The notes: generated by a model from the letters alone, not told the origin. DNA of 64,000 nt from Hymenobacter convexus (GCF_030580955.1 NZ_JAUQON010000004.1:124001-188000), one strand, 5' to 3'; shown: positions 9,647 through 19,080, numbered from the stretch's first letter. Program-made: numbers and translations.

Positions 9647-11560
9647 TTACTTCTTGCCCGCCAGAATCTCGTCTACCACGGCGGGGTCGAGTAGCGTCGT
9701 TACGTCGCCCAGGTTCGAGGTTTCGCCCTCGGCTACTTTGCGCAGGATGCGGCGCATGATTTTGCCGGAGCGGGTTTTGGGCAGCCCCGAGACGAGCTGA
9801 ATTTTGTCGGGCTTGGCGATTTTGCCGATTTCGGCCACCACGGTTTCAATGATGCTGGCCTCCCACTGCTTGGCCTCGGCGGCATTTTTGGGCGGGCCGC
9901 CCTGGCAGATGACGTAGGCGTAGATGCCCTGGCCTTTCACGTCGTGCGGGTAGCCCACCACGGCAGATTCTACCACGTGCTCGTTCTGGTTGATGGCGTT
10001 TTCGATTTCGGCCGTGCCGAAGCGGTGGCCCGAAACGTTGATGACGTCATCGACGCGGCCGATAATGCGGTAGAGGCCGTTTTCGTCGCGGCGGGCGCCG
10101 TCGCCGGTGAAGTAGTAGCCGGGATAGGGCTGGAAATAGGTTTGCTGGGCGCGCTCGTGGTCGCCCCAGGTCGTGCGAAGCACGGCCGGCCAGCTGGCCT
10201 TGATGGCGAGGTAGCCTTCCTGGTCGTTGCCTTCGAGCTCGGTGCCGTCCTGGCTCAGCAATACGGGCTGCACGCCGGGCAGCGGCAAGCCGGCGCGGGC
10301 CGGCACGCTGGGCGTGATATCGGCCAGGGCCGAAAGCATGATGCCGCCGGTTTCGGTTTGCCACCAGGTGTCGACGATGGGGCAGCGGCCCTTGCCAATG
10401 TGCGTGTGGTACCAGTGCCAGGCCTCCTCATTGATGGGCTCGCCCACCGAACCCAGCACGCGCAGGCTGCTGAGCGAGTAGCTGAGCACATTGTCCAGCG
10501 GCGTGGCCATGAGGCTGCGGATGGCCGTGGGCGCGGTGTAGAAAATGGTGACGTTGTGCTTGTCAATCACCTCCCAGAAGCGGCCGGCGTCGGGGTAGGT
10601 GGGCACGCCTTCGAACTGCAGCGAGGTGCTGCCGGCCAGCAGCGGGCCGTAGAGCAGATACGTATGGCCCGTGACCCAGCCGATGTCGGCGGTGCACCAG
10701 TACACGTCGTTTTCTTCCACCTGAAACACGTTGCGGAAGGTGTAGTCGGCCCACACCATGTAGCCGGCGGTGGTGTGCACCACGCCCTTGGGCTTGCCGG
10801 TGCTGCCGCTGGTGTAGAGGATGAACAGCGGGTCTTCGGCCTTCATTTCCTCGGCCGGGCAGGTCAGGGGCACGCCTTGCGCTTCTTCGTGAAACCACAC
10901 GTCGCGGCCGAGCTGCATGTGCACGGGCCAGCCCAGGTGCTCCACCACGATGACGCGGCGCACGCCGGGGCAATGCAGCAAGGCCTCATCGACCACCGAT
11001 TTGACCGGAATCTGCTTGGGGCCGCGGTTCAGGCCGTCGGCGGTGAGCACGAAGTGGGCGTCAGCATCGTTCACGCGGTCGGCAATGGCGGTGGCCGAGA
11101 AGCCCGCAAACACCACCGAATGCACCGCCCCGATGCGGGCGCAGGCCAGCACGGCAATAGCCAGCTGCGGAATCATGGGCAGGTAGATGATAACCCGGTC
11201 GCCTTTTTCGACGCCATTCGCGTGCAGCACGTTGGCAAACTGGCAGACTTGCTGGTACAGCTCGCGATAAGTCAGGCGCAGGTGGCGGGTTTTGGGGTCG
11301 TTGGGCTCGAAGATGAGGGCCAGCTTGTTGCCGCGCTGGGCCAGGTGGCGGTCGAGGCAGTTCTCGGTGATGTTGAGGCGGGCCCCGTCAAACCACTTGC
11401 TCTCGCCGGCGGGCGAAAACTCGCCGCTGCGCACGGTGTCCCACTTTTTGCGCCAGGTGAAGGGCTCGGCTACTTCGGCCCAAAAGCCGTCGGGGTCCTC
11501 CACGGACTTTTGGTAGGCGGCATGGTATTCTTCGAGGGTGCGAATGCGGGAGGTGGACAT
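9647..11560 (-). CDS. acs: Acetyl-coenzyme A synthetase
   Basis: This enzyme converts acetate, ATP and CoA to acetyl-CoA through an acetyl-adenylate. The 637-residue protein is full length for AcsA. It shows the adenylate-forming signature YTSGSTGKPKG (249-259), the hinge/ATP motif YYFTGDGARRDENG, the GHRFGTAEIE motif, and the C-terminal KTRSGKIMRR. The Lys in SGK (residue 600) is the one acetylated to switch off homologues. Upstream on the same strand lie an MHS-family symporter and a porin, so the set may import and activate acetate or another short carboxylate. Family 1 repeats interrupt the spacing between the three genes. Confidence 0.95.
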   Translation of the reverse strand: MSTSRIRTLEEYHAAYQKSVEDPDGFWAEVAEPFTWRKKWDTVRSGEFSPAGESKWFDGARLNITENCLDRHLAQRGNKLALIFEPNDPKTRHLRLTYRELYQQVCQFANVLHANGVEKGDRVIIYLPMIPQLAIAVLACARIGAVHSVVFAGFSATAIADRVNDADAHFVLTADGLNRGPKQIPVKSVVDEALLHCPGVRRVIVVEHLGWPVHMQLGRDVWFHEEAQGVPLTCPAEEMKAEDPLFILYTSGSTGKPKGVVHTTAGYMVWADYTFRNVFQVEENDVYWCTADIGWVTGHTYLLYGPLLAGSTSLQFEGVPTYPDAGRFWEVIDKHNVTIFYTAPTAIRSLMATPLDNVLSYSLSSLRVLGSVGEPINEEAWHWYHTHIGKGRCPIVDTWWQTETGGIMLSALADITPSVPARAGLPLPGVQPVLLSQDGTELEGNDQEGYLAIKASWPAVLRTTWGDHERAQQTYFQPYPGYYFTGDGARRDENGLYRIIGRVDDVINVSGHRFGTAEIENAINQNEHVVESAVVGYPHDVKGQGIYAYVICQGGPPKNAAEAKQWEASIIETVVAEIGKIAKPDKIQLVSGLPKTRSGKIMRRILRKVAEGETSNLGDVTTLLDPAVVDEILAGKK

Positions 11561-11700
11561 AGAGTAGGGATTAGCGAGACAGGAAGTAGGCTTCTAAGTG
11601 ACAAATAGAAGCCTTTTTACTCGAAAAAGCGCCCTCTCCGAAAGATTTGAGAGGATTACGGCAAAGATTGAGAGGATTGCGGGCTTGGAGCCTTGGCTAG

Positions 11701-11800
11701 TAGAACGTCATGCTGAGCGAAGTCGAAGCATCTCTACCGAGCAAGTAAATAATTACCATTGCAGTAGAGATGCTTCGACTTCGCTCAGCATGACGTTCTA
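11701..11800. repeat. Family 1 palindromic element, copy 2
   Basis: Perfect 37-nt inverted arms (11701-11737 and 11764-11800) around a 26-nt centre. The middle variant is GAGCGAAGTCGA, matched exactly in both arms. It lies between the acs start and the MHS transporter stop. Confidence 0.9.
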
Positions 11801-11820
11801 TGTAGAAAAGCACAATCAGC

Positions 11821-13290
11821 CTAATCCATAATCCGCACATCACGGGTATCCTTCATCATCGCTGAACCAATAAACCAGCACACGGCCGCCACCACCACCG
11901 GGTAAACCAGGCCGGTGAGCGTGGCGTGCTCGTGGGCAAAGGAGCCGGCCGGCTGGCCTTTGGCCCACACCGCAATCCAGGTGGCCACGAGCGGTACGAA
12001 GCCGCCGAAGATGCCATTGCCGATGTGGTAGGGCACGGAGAGCGAGGTGTAGCGCACTTTGGTGGGGAACAGCTCGACGAGGTAGGCGGCAATGGGGCCA
12101 TACACCATCGTGACGAACAGCACCAGGAAAAAGGTGAGCAGCGTCATCATGGGCAGGTTGGGCGCGAGGGCTTTTTGCACGGCGGCCACAGCCTGGCCCG
12201 CCGCATCCACGGTGGCGGGCGTCACCTCCGTGAGCGGGCCGGCGTAGGCCTGCAGGCCGTAGAAGAGTGGGATGGTGAAGAGCGCGGCGCACAGCATGCC
12301 GGCCATGATGATGCGCTTGCGCCCGATGCGGTCGGAGAGCGAGCCGAAGTAGACGAACAGCGGCGTGGCCACGAGCATGCTCACCACGAGCACGATGCTG
12401 GCATCGACCAAATCCAGCTTCAGCGTGTTTTGCATGAAGGAATAGGCGTAGAACTGGCTGGTGTAGAACACCACGCCCTGACCCATGGTGGCTCCAAACA
12501 GGGCAATGAGCACTAAGCGACGGTTAACGGGGTTGCCGAAGGTTTCGGCGATGGGGTTGCGGCTGGTTTTGCCCTCGGCCTTGGCTTTGGCGAAGAGCGG
12601 CGACTCGTGCAGCTGCTTGCGGATGTAGTAGGAGGCAATGATGAGCACGCCCGAGAGCAGGAACGGAATGCGCCAGCCCCAGTCCTTGAAGTCGGCGTCG
12701 GGCATGGATTTCTTGGTGAGCACAATCACCAGAATGCTCAGGATGAGGCCAGCGGTGGCCGTAATCTGGATGTAGCTGGTGAAGTAGCCGCGCCGCTTGT
12801 CGGGGGCATATTCGGCCACGTAGGTGGCAGCCCCGCCGTATTCGCCGCCCAGCGCGAGGCCCTGCAGCAGGCGCAACACCAGCACGATGCTGGGGGCCAG
12901 AATGCCGATTTTGTCGTAGCTCGGCACCAGGCCGGTGGCGACGGTGGCGCCGCCCATCATCAGCAGCGTGAGCAGGAAGGTGTATTTGCGGCCCACCATG
13001 TCGCCGATGCGCCCGAACACCAGCGCCCCGAACGGCCGCACCACAAAGCCGGCCCCAAACACGGCCAGGGCGCCCAGCAGCGTGTCTTCGGGCTTGCCCT
13101 TCGAGCCGAATAATACCGGCCCGATGATGGCCGCCAGGGAGCCGAAAATGTAGAAGTCGTACCACTCGATGACCGTGCCCACCGACGAGGCGGTTATCAC
13201 TTTCCAGATTTGGCCGGTGGTCGTGGTGTTGTTGTCGTGCGCGGGCGGCGCGTCCGTTGCTTCAATAGTGCGCGGTAAACCTTGTTCCAT
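11821..13290 (-). CDS. MFS transporter, metabolite:H+ symporter (MHS) family
   Basis: The 489-residue inner-membrane symporter has 12 predicted helices. The MHS signature is near the N-terminus (GTVIEWYDFYIFGSLAAIIG), with the MFS loop 2-3 motif GRIGDMVGRKYTF, the mid motif LLQGLALGGEYGGA and the second-half loop GSLSDRIGRKRI. Relatives carry shikimate, proline/betaine, citrate, alpha-ketoglutarate or short carboxylates. Its place between acs and a porin suggests acetate or a related acid (inference). I start at the ATG giving MEQGLPRTIEA; an upstream ATG would add 39 residues that look unlike an MHS N-terminus. Confidence 0.88.
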   Translation of the reverse strand: MEQGLPRTIEATDAPPAHDNNTTTTGQIWKVITASSVGTVIEWYDFYIFGSLAAIIGPVLFGSKGKPEDTLLGALAVFGAGFVVRPFGALVFGRIGDMVGRKYTFLLTLLMMGGATVATGLVPSYDKIGILAPSIVLVLRLLQGLALGGEYGGAATYVAEYAPDKRRGYFTSYIQITATAGLILSILVIVLTKKSMPDADFKDWGWRIPFLLSGVLIIASYYIRKQLHESPLFAKAKAEGKTSRNPIAETFGNPVNRRLVLIALFGATMGQGVVFYTSQFYAYSFMQNTLKLDLVDASIVLVVSMLVATPLFVYFGSLSDRIGRKRIIMAGMLCAALFTIPLFYGLQAYAGPLTEVTPATVDAAGQAVAAVQKALAPNLPMMTLLTFFLVLFVTMVYGPIAAYLVELFPTKVRYTSLSVPYHIGNGIFGGFVPLVATWIAVWAKGQPAGSFAHEHATLTGLVYPVVVAAVCWFIGSAMMKDTRDVRIMD

Positions 13291-13400
13291 GTAATGCTCA
13301 GCGTAAATGGGGGTTGATGACGAAACCGAATGGCAACATACAACCCAATGGCGGGCGGAAGGAGATGGATAGGTGCGAACGGACCAAGAATAAACAAAAA

Positions 13401-13492
13401 CGGTCATGCAGAGCGCCGCGAAGCATCTTTACCGCAGTAGTAAATCGAATTACTTCCGAGGTAAAGATGCTTCGCGGCGCTCTGCATGACCG
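13401..13492. repeat. Family 1 palindromic element, copy 3
   Basis: Perfect 33-nt inverted arms (13401-13433 and 13460-13492). The middle variant is GAGCGCCGCG, shared exactly by both arms. It lies between the porin stop and the MHS transporter start. Confidence 0.9.
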
Positions 13493-13516
13493 CCTTACGA
13501 GTAATACCGAAAGGCC

Positions 13517-15079
13517 TTACAAAAACACCTGCGTTTGCAGCGTGATTTCCGGGCGGTATTTCACATCATTCACCAGCGCGCCGCCTTCGGGTAGGGGCGC
13601 TTGATTGGTGAAATCGGGCCGGGCGCGGTAATTAAGCGTGACTTTGGCGTTGTGGCCGTCGAGCAGCACGTTCACGCCGGCGTCGTACACGTTCACGCCG
13701 CGGCGGTTGCCGGCGGTATTTTGGAGGCCCTCGTAGCTGCAGTGCAGGTAGTCGACGTAGGGCTGCAGGCGGGCTTTGGGGCCGAGCAGGTTTTTGGGGA
13801 GCAGAAAGCCGCCCTGCAGGTACACCGAATTGCCGGTGCCGGCCTGGGGCACGGCGTTGCCGCGCAGGGCAGCGGCGCCGTAGCCGGGGTTTTCGGTGCC
13901 CACGTAGCGCACGTAGTTCGGGCCGAAGTCGAAGTTGTAGTACACGCCGTAGAGCGTGAGGGCCGTGCCTTTGGCGGTATCGAGCGGCACATCATAGAAC
14001 ACGTCGGCGCCCAGGAGCGTGATGTCGTGCTTGGTGGTGGGCACGGCGGCAAACAGGTCGGTGCCGGGCGTGAGGCTGCTCAGGGCCACCGTGCTGCTGG
14101 CCGAGCGCGAGAACGTGCCATCCTTGTTGTAGAAGAAGCCCGCGCCGATGCTAAATACGCGCTTCGTGCCCAGGTAAGAGCCCTGCATGTAGGGCAGCAG
14201 GTTGGCCTCGGGCTCCAGAAAATTATAGCTGAAATAGCCCTGGTACACGTGGTTGACGTCCTGCGGGTTGTATTGCGCCGTGTTGGTGCCTGTATTGATG
14301 CCCGTGGCCGCATTGGTACTGCCCAGGCCGAGCGGGTTGCCGGTTTGCACGGCGCCCACCACGTAGTTGGGGCTACCAGGCAGGTTGGTCAGAAACGGGT
14401 CGGACACCGACACGCGGTAATCGAATTTGCCCACCCGGCCCTTGGCGTACACGCCCATCCAGCGAATGAACTGGTCGAGCAAATCTATGGTCGGGAAGTT
14501 GGTTTGGGGCAAATCGACGCCCAAGATGCTGGTGGTACTGGCGTTGCTCAGCCGCGAGATGCCGTTGTAGTAGTGCAGGCCGGCGCCCAGGTTGAGGTAC
14601 TTGTTCACCTTGTACTCCGTCACGGCCTCGTGGATGAAAAACTGCGGCTTTTTGCCGTCCACGGTGGGGCTCACGCCGCCGCTCACCGCGTTCTGGTTAT
14701 TAATTCCCAGGTGCGTGTAGATGAGGAAACGCGGGTTGAGCTGGGCAATGATGACCATGCGCGAGCGCCGGATGCCGAAATCGACCTGGCTGGCCTTGGG
14801 CAGGTTGGGCGCCCGCAGGGTGCCGGTGTTGTTTTCGTTGTAGCGCGTAAAAACCTGCGTCCAGAGCATGAAGCGCAGGTATTTGGAGCCATCGGGCGAC
14901 AAATTCACCTTCATGCCGGGGCCGTAGGCGGTCGATTTGGCGGGGGCGGCCGGCGCGGGCGTCGGCGCAGGCTCGGCCGGCGGCGGGGCCGTGCCGGTGG
15001 CGGGCGGTATCACCTGGCCGAACGTGGGGCCAGCGAGCAGCAGGCTGCTGAAGGCAAGTGCGTAGCGCGTTTTTAGCAT
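13517..15079 (-). CDS. Outer-membrane porin (beta-barrel)
   Basis: The 520-residue protein has a clear signal peptide (LAFSSLLLAGPTFGQ) and a Pro/Ala-rich linker of about 25 residues. The rest is alternating beta strands rich in Tyr/Phe/Asn, ending in Phe-Leu in a terminal strand (RPEITLQTQVFL), as in outer-membrane barrels. It resembles phosphate-selective-porin-like or generic 'porin' proteins of Bacteroidota. The solute is not known. It is the first gene of the porin - MHS symporter - acs series, and the likely role is passive outer-membrane entry of a small organic acid. The gap to the next gene holds a Family 1 element, so co-transcription is possible but unproven. Confidence 0.8.
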   Translation of the reverse strand: MLKTRYALAFSSLLLAGPTFGQVIPPATGTAPPPAEPAPTPAPAAPAKSTAYGPGMKVNLSPDGSKYLRFMLWTQVFTRYNENNTGTLRAPNLPKASQVDFGIRRSRMVIIAQLNPRFLIYTHLGINNQNAVSGGVSPTVDGKKPQFFIHEAVTEYKVNKYLNLGAGLHYYNGISRLSNASTTSILGVDLPQTNFPTIDLLDQFIRWMGVYAKGRVGKFDYRVSVSDPFLTNLPGSPNYVVGAVQTGNPLGLGSTNAATGINTGTNTAQYNPQDVNHVYQGYFSYNFLEPEANLLPYMQGSYLGTKRVFSIGAGFFYNKDGTFSRSASSTVALSSLTPGTDLFAAVPTTKHDITLLGADVFYDVPLDTAKGTALTLYGVYYNFDFGPNYVRYVGTENPGYGAAALRGNAVPQAGTGNSVYLQGGFLLPKNLLGPKARLQPYVDYLHCSYEGLQNTAGNRRGVNVYDAGVNVLLDGHNAKVTLNYRARPDFTNQAPLPEGGALVNDVKYRPEITLQTQVFL

Positions 15080-15201
15080 ATCGGGTTGGGGGAAAAGACG
15101 TGGATAGTCTCATCCAACTCAATACGGGCGCGCTAGGTTTTGTTGAGTTTCGCGCCGACGTGCCAACAAACCCCACTTAACCCCAGAATCTCAACTCGCC
15201 A

Positions 15202-16134
15202 TCAATTCCCGCCGGCCAGCACCGTCGCCAGCAGCGCATCCACGGCCAGCCCCAGCCGGCGCATATCGAGCCGGGCCAGGGTATCGGTGGTTTCATGGTA
15301 GCTCCGGTTGCGGTAAAAGGCGGTATCGGTAAGGAGCACGGCCGGGAAGCCGAATTTCCAGTAGTTGAGGTGGTCGGAAAAGTCGATGCCCGGCAGCCAG
15401 GCCGGCGCCTTGAAGCGCTTCACCGGCAGGCGTGCCACCTGCCAGTACTGCCGCGCAAAACGGCGCCCGAACCGCCCGTTGCCGAATTTCTGCGCCACCG
15501 TCACGTAGTTGCCCCGGCTGCCATAAATAAATTTCAGCGGGGCAATGGGATAATGCTGCGTACCCCGGCGGTCGTCGTAGTAGCCCAGCATTTCGAGGGC
15601 CACCATGCCGCGCACGGGCACACCGGCGGCCTTTAGCGCCGCCGCGTGTACGTAGCTGCCCATGTTGGTGGTCCGAAAAAAAGGTGGCTCCTCCAGCGTG
15701 TAGGCCACCAAGTCGATGCGGTAGGGCAACGCCGGCTGTTGACCCAGCAGGCGGGCCAGTTCCAGCAGGGCGGCCACGCCGGTGCCGTTGTCGTCGGCGC
15801 CGGGCTGCTCGCCGCACACGTCGTAGTGCGCCCCAATTATCAGGCGCGGCCCGTCGGCGGGGCCGAAGGAGGCCAGCACGTTGCGGTAGGTCTGGCCGCG
15901 CACTGCGTAGGACTGCTCGCCGATGTCATGCGCGCCGGTCGCCCGTAGCTGGCGGCTCAGGTAGGCGGCCACCGAATCGAGCACGGCCGGGTGCTGGTAG
16001 TTTCTCGGCTGCGGGGTGCCTGTGAGAACCTGCAGGTGCTGGCGCAGCCGGGCGGTATCGGCGGGTGGGTGTGCGATGGTGGCTTTCGCTTGGCTCCCCA
16101 GCAGACATAGCAGCAGCGCCATCATTATTTTCAT
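15202..16134 (-). CDS. Secreted M28 family zinc metallopeptidase
   Basis: The 310-residue protein has a short signal peptide (MMALLLCLLGSQAKA). The M28 di-zinc ligands are in order: HYDV (about residue 103), the bridging Asp in PGADDNGTG, the catalytic-base and ligand pair in YTLEEPPFF, a later Asp in PGIDFSDHLNYW, and the final His in SYHETTDT. M28 enzymes are aminopeptidases or glutaminyl cyclases; the second is possible in Bacteroidota but the sequence does not decide. It stands alone after a degenerate repeat. Confidence 0.85.
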   Translation of the reverse strand: MKIMMALLLCLLGSQAKATIAHPPADTARLRQHLQVLTGTPQPRNYQHPAVLDSVAAYLSRQLRATGAHDIGEQSYAVRGQTYRNVLASFGPADGPRLIIGAHYDVCGEQPGADDNGTGVAALLELARLLGQQPALPYRIDLVAYTLEEPPFFRTTNMGSYVHAAALKAAGVPVRGMVALEMLGYYDDRRGTQHYPIAPLKFIYGSRGNYVTVAQKFGNGRFGRRFARQYWQVARLPVKRFKAPAWLPGIDFSDHLNYWKFGFPAVLLTDTAFYRNRSYHETTDTLARLDMRRLGLAVDALLATVLAGGN

Positions 16135-16170
16135 GCAGTTTTTCTGGGTTGATAAATGAAAGTGTCATGC

Positions 16171-16205
16171 AGTAGAGACGCAAGAGTTGGAGTCTCTCCC
16201 CTACT
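16171..16205. repeat. Degenerate palindrome resembling Family 2
   Basis: AGTAGAGAC and GTCTCT...CTACT form an imperfect inverted repeat between the M28 and MFS genes. Its outer end (GTAGAGACGC) resembles the Family 2 copy at 44258. It could be a decayed copy. Confidence 0.35.
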
Positions 16206-16220
16206 CAAATGACCTTGCGT

Positions 16221-17492
16221 TCAGACCTCCTCCACGTAGTCCAGCTCCTTGCCATACGTCTCAGGCAAGGTGCTGGCGCTGAAAATGGCTAAGCTGAGCA
16301 GCACCGCGCCCAGCAGCGCGGCTGCGCCCACCATGCCCAGAGCCGGCACTTCCTTCAGGCCTTTGAATAACAACGAGACAAGCACCAGCGAGCCCCGGGC
16401 AAAATTGGGGGCCGTGGTAGCCACCGTAGCCCGGATGTTGGTGCCAAACGATTCGGCCGCCACCGTCACGAACAGTGTCCAGAAGCCGCCGGCCATGCCC
16501 ACCAGAAAGCACGCGAAATAAAACGCCGCCACGCTGGCCCCGTTCAGCCCAAACAAAAACCACGCAACCGCCACCGCGCTGGCCACGAAAAAGTAGCGCA
16601 GCACTCGCAGCCGGCTGCGCAAAAGCTGTCCCAGCGCCCCGCTGGTAAAATCACCCAGCGTGCACCCCAGGTAGCACCAGGCAATGCTGGCGCCGCCCGT
16701 CACGGCCCCTTGCAGGTGGAAGGCCCGGCCAAATTCGGGGGCCAGCGTAATGAGAATACCGGCCATGAACCAGAACGGCACGCCTAGCAGCAGGCAGCGC
16801 AGGTATTTCGAGGCCCGGAAGCGGTTGGCGAACAAGCTCAGGAAATTGCCCCGCGCCACGCTGGCTTGCCGGGTGTGCTCAAACATGCCCGATTCGAACA
16901 CGCCCGCCCGCAGGGCCAGCAACGCCAAGCCCAGCCCGCCGCCCATAAAATAGGCGTTGCGCCAGCCAAAATGCTCGCCCACCCAGTACGCCAGCAGCGC
17001 ACCCGGCACCCCTACCGACGTGACTAGCATGGTACCATAGCCGCGCTTTTCTTTCGGCAGGGTTTCGGCCACCAGCGTGACACCCGCGCCCAGCTCGCCG
17101 GCCAGCCCGATGCCGGCAATCAGCCGCAACCAGGCGTACTGGTCCACCGTCTGCACGAAGCCGTTGGCGATGTTGGCCAGCGAATACAGCAGAATCGAGC
17201 CAAACAGCACCGAGAGCCGGCCGCGCTTGTCGCCCAGCATGCCCCAAAACAAGCCCCCGAGCAGCATGCCGCCCATCTGCATGTTCATCAGATAGAGGCC
17301 CCTGCTCGTCACCTCCGCCGGGTCGCTGATGCCAAGGTCGTGCAGGCTCTGCACGCGCACAATGCCAAAGAGCACCAGGTCGTAGAGGTCGACGAAATTG
17401 CCCAGCGACGCCACCAGCACAATGGCGCTGAAGACGCCTACAGCGGGACGGACGGTAGCAGGCGGAGTGAGTAGCGGTTGATTCACGGGCAA
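16221..17492 (-). CDS. MFS transporter
   Basis: The 423-residue inner-membrane protein has 12 hydrophobic segments. It has an N-terminal NFVDLYDLVLFGIV, like the MHS/SHS signature, a loop 2-3 motif GMLGDKRGRLSV and a mid motif LRLIAGIGLAGELGAGV. Sugar-acid or carboxylate symport is the likely class; the substrate cannot be read from the sequence. It is divergent from the flavin reductase-like gene, with a Family 2 palindrome in the shared upstream region. Confidence 0.82.
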   Translation of the reverse strand: MPVNQPLLTPPATVRPAVGVFSAIVLVASLGNFVDLYDLVLFGIVRVQSLHDLGISDPAEVTSRGLYLMNMQMGGMLLGGLFWGMLGDKRGRLSVLFGSILLYSLANIANGFVQTVDQYAWLRLIAGIGLAGELGAGVTLVAETLPKEKRGYGTMLVTSVGVPGALLAYWVGEHFGWRNAYFMGGGLGLALLALRAGVFESGMFEHTRQASVARGNFLSLFANRFRASKYLRCLLLGVPFWFMAGILITLAPEFGRAFHLQGAVTGGASIAWCYLGCTLGDFTSGALGQLLRSRLRVLRYFFVASAVAVAWFLFGLNGASVAAFYFACFLVGMAGGFWTLFVTVAAESFGTNIRATVATTAPNFARGSLVLVSLLFKGLKEVPALGMVGAAALLGAVLLSLAIFSASTLPETYGKELDYVEEV

Positions 17493-17515
17493 CTGAGAAG
17501 GATTGAATCCGCAAA

Positions 17516-17604
17516 GTAGCGCGGACTTTTAGTCCGCGAGGCGCAACTGAAAACCACTTGGCTGCACATCGGCTTGAAAAGCGCGGGCTAAAAGCCCGCG
17601 CTAC
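17516..17604. repeat. Family 2 palindromic element, intergenic copy with compensated arms
   Basis: The left arm (17516-17538) and right arm (17582-17604) are inverted copies that differ at two positions. In each arm the two differing bases pair with each other (CGCGGACT/AGTCCGCG versus CGCGGGCT/AGCCCGCG), so each arm keeps its own hairpin. It lies between the divergent MFS and flavin reductase genes. Confidence 0.85.
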
Positions 17605-17631
17605 GGCTGCCTACCGTTTCTTTGCAGCCCT

Positions 17632-18540
17632 ATGGCCGATTTCCACTCCCTCACCCCCGCCGACCTCACGCCCGCTCAGTGGCACCCGTTTCTGGTGGGC
17701 GCCGTGGCTCCGCGCCCCGTCGCCTTCGCCAGCACCGTCGATGCCGAAGGCCGCGTGAACCTGAGCCCCTACAGCTTCTTCAACGCCTTCAGCTCCAACC
17801 CGCCCATTCTCGTGTTTTCGCCCGCCAACCGCGTGCGCGACAACACCCAGAAACACACCCTGCAAAACGTGCGCGAAGTGCCCGAAGTCGTCATCAACAT
17901 CTGCGACTTCGCGCTGGTCGAGCAGATGTCGCTGGCCAGCACCGAGTACGGCAAGGGCGTCAACGAATTCACCAAAGCCGGCCTCACAGAGCTGGCCTCC
18001 GAGCAGGTGCGCCCGCCCCGCGTGGCCGAGGCCCCGGCGGCTTTCGAGTGCGTGGTAGAACAGATTATCGAACTGGGCCAGAACAACGGCGCGGGCAACC
18101 TCATCATCTGCCGCGTGGTGCGCGCCCACTTCCGCGAGGATATCCTCCTGCCCAACGCCACCGGCATCGACCCCTTCAAGCTCGACGCCGTGGCCCGCCT
18201 CGGCGGCGATTGGTATTGCCGGGCCAGCAGCGCCAGCCTCTTCGAAGTACCCAAGCCTAACCGCCACATCGGCATCGGCTTAGACCAGCTACCCGAGCAC
18301 CTGCGCAACTCCAACGTCCTCACCGGCAACGAGCTGGGCCGCCTCGCCAACATCGAGCGCGACGCCCTGCCCACATCGGCGCAAGTGGAGGAATTTAAAT
18401 CCGAGCCAATGGTGGCTTATCTAATTAATAAATACCGCGACGACGCACCGGAGCTCCAGAAACAATTACTGCAACTGGGGCGACAGTTTCTAGCCGAAGG
18501 GCGGCTGGTGGAGGCGTGGAAGGTATTGCTATTGTATTAG
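17632..18540 (+). CDS. Flavin reductase-like, FMN-binding split-barrel protein
   Basis: The 302-residue cytoplasmic protein has the flavin reductase-like split-barrel fold: VGAVAPRPVAFASTVDAEGRVNLSPYSFF is the typical beginning (given here only as a start near residue 22), then SSNPPILVFSP and NICDFALVEQM. The C-terminal third, beyond the fold, is helical. Such proteins bind FMN and reduce it with NAD(P)H or serve as partner of a monooxygenase; no partner oxygenase is nearby, so the role is open. It converges on the MCE lipoprotein gene. Confidence 0.83.
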   Translation: MADFHSLTPADLTPAQWHPFLVGAVAPRPVAFASTVDAEGRVNLSPYSFFNAFSSNPPILVFSPANRVRDNTQKHTLQNVREVPEVVINICDFALVEQMSLASTEYGKGVNEFTKAGLTELASEQVRPPRVAEAPAAFECVVEQIIELGQNNGAGNLIICRVVRAHFREDILLPNATGIDPFKLDAVARLGGDWYCRASSASLFEVPKPNRHIGIGLDQLPEHLRNSNVLTGNELGRLANIERDALPTSAQVEEFKSEPMVAYLINKYRDDAPELQKQLLQLGRQFLAEGRLVEAWKVLLLY

Positions 18541-18578
18541 CCTTTAATTGCTATGAGAGCAATTAATCTAAAAAGGCT
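18539..18578. terminator. Terminator between convergent genes
   Basis: AGCCTTTAATTGCT and AGCAATT...AAAAGGCT form a two-part stem overlapping both stop codons. A/T runs on both sides suggest it ends transcription in both directions. Confidence 0.6.
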
Positions 18579-19047
18579 TGTTTGATTCTTTGACGCTACT
18601 CATCGAATCTGTATCGGCTGCATGAAGCACTTCTGATAAGCCTTGTATAATTTTCTGTACTCCCGCCTGCATTTTGCGCTGTTTTACAGAATCTATGACA
18701 GGCTCTTTGTATGAGACGCCCATTACTGTATCCATATTGGAGATAAATGCAGTTTCATGGGATGGCTTAATTATTATGCAAGTCGAACCTAATAATGATT
18801 TATTGACAACAAATTGTGAGTTCAAAGGAATTTTAACCCCTTGTTCCATAGACAAATCAATAAATACCTTTTTAGGAACAAAATGAAATTTGGAGACTTC
18901 CCCAACTGCAATACCCTCTAATAAAACCTTGTCTCCCTCCTGTAAATTTCCACCATCCTCATAACTCACCGATATAATTGACTTGTTATTCTGGCATGCT
19001 GACAAAAAAGTCACGGCTGCAAAAACAAAAATCTTATTGGCGGCCAT
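18568..19047 (-). CDS. MCE/MlaD-domain lipoprotein
   Basis: The 159-residue protein has a lipoprotein signal peptide with lipobox LSAC (Cys18). One MlaD/MCE domain follows: GGNLQEGDKVLLEGIAVGEV is the typical start, then KVFIDLSMEQGVKIP and SLLGSTCIIIKP. MCE proteins bind and carry lipids between membranes. This one lacks the permease and ATPase genes beside it and has no N-terminal transmembrane anchor, so it may work with a distant system. It is AT-richer than its neighbours, a possible sign of transfer. Its stop lies inside the shared terminator. Confidence 0.78.
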   Translation of the reverse strand: MAANKIFVFAAVTFLSACQNNKSIISVSYEDGGNLQEGDKVLLEGIAVGEVSKFHFVPKKVFIDLSMEQGVKIPLNSQFVVNKSLLGSTCIIIKPSHETAFISNMDTVMGVSYKEPVIDSVKQRKMQAGVQKIIQGLSEVLHAADTDSMSSVKESNKPF

Positions 19048-19080
19048 ATCTATTTCATTAATCAGGCAATTCCAGCAGTA

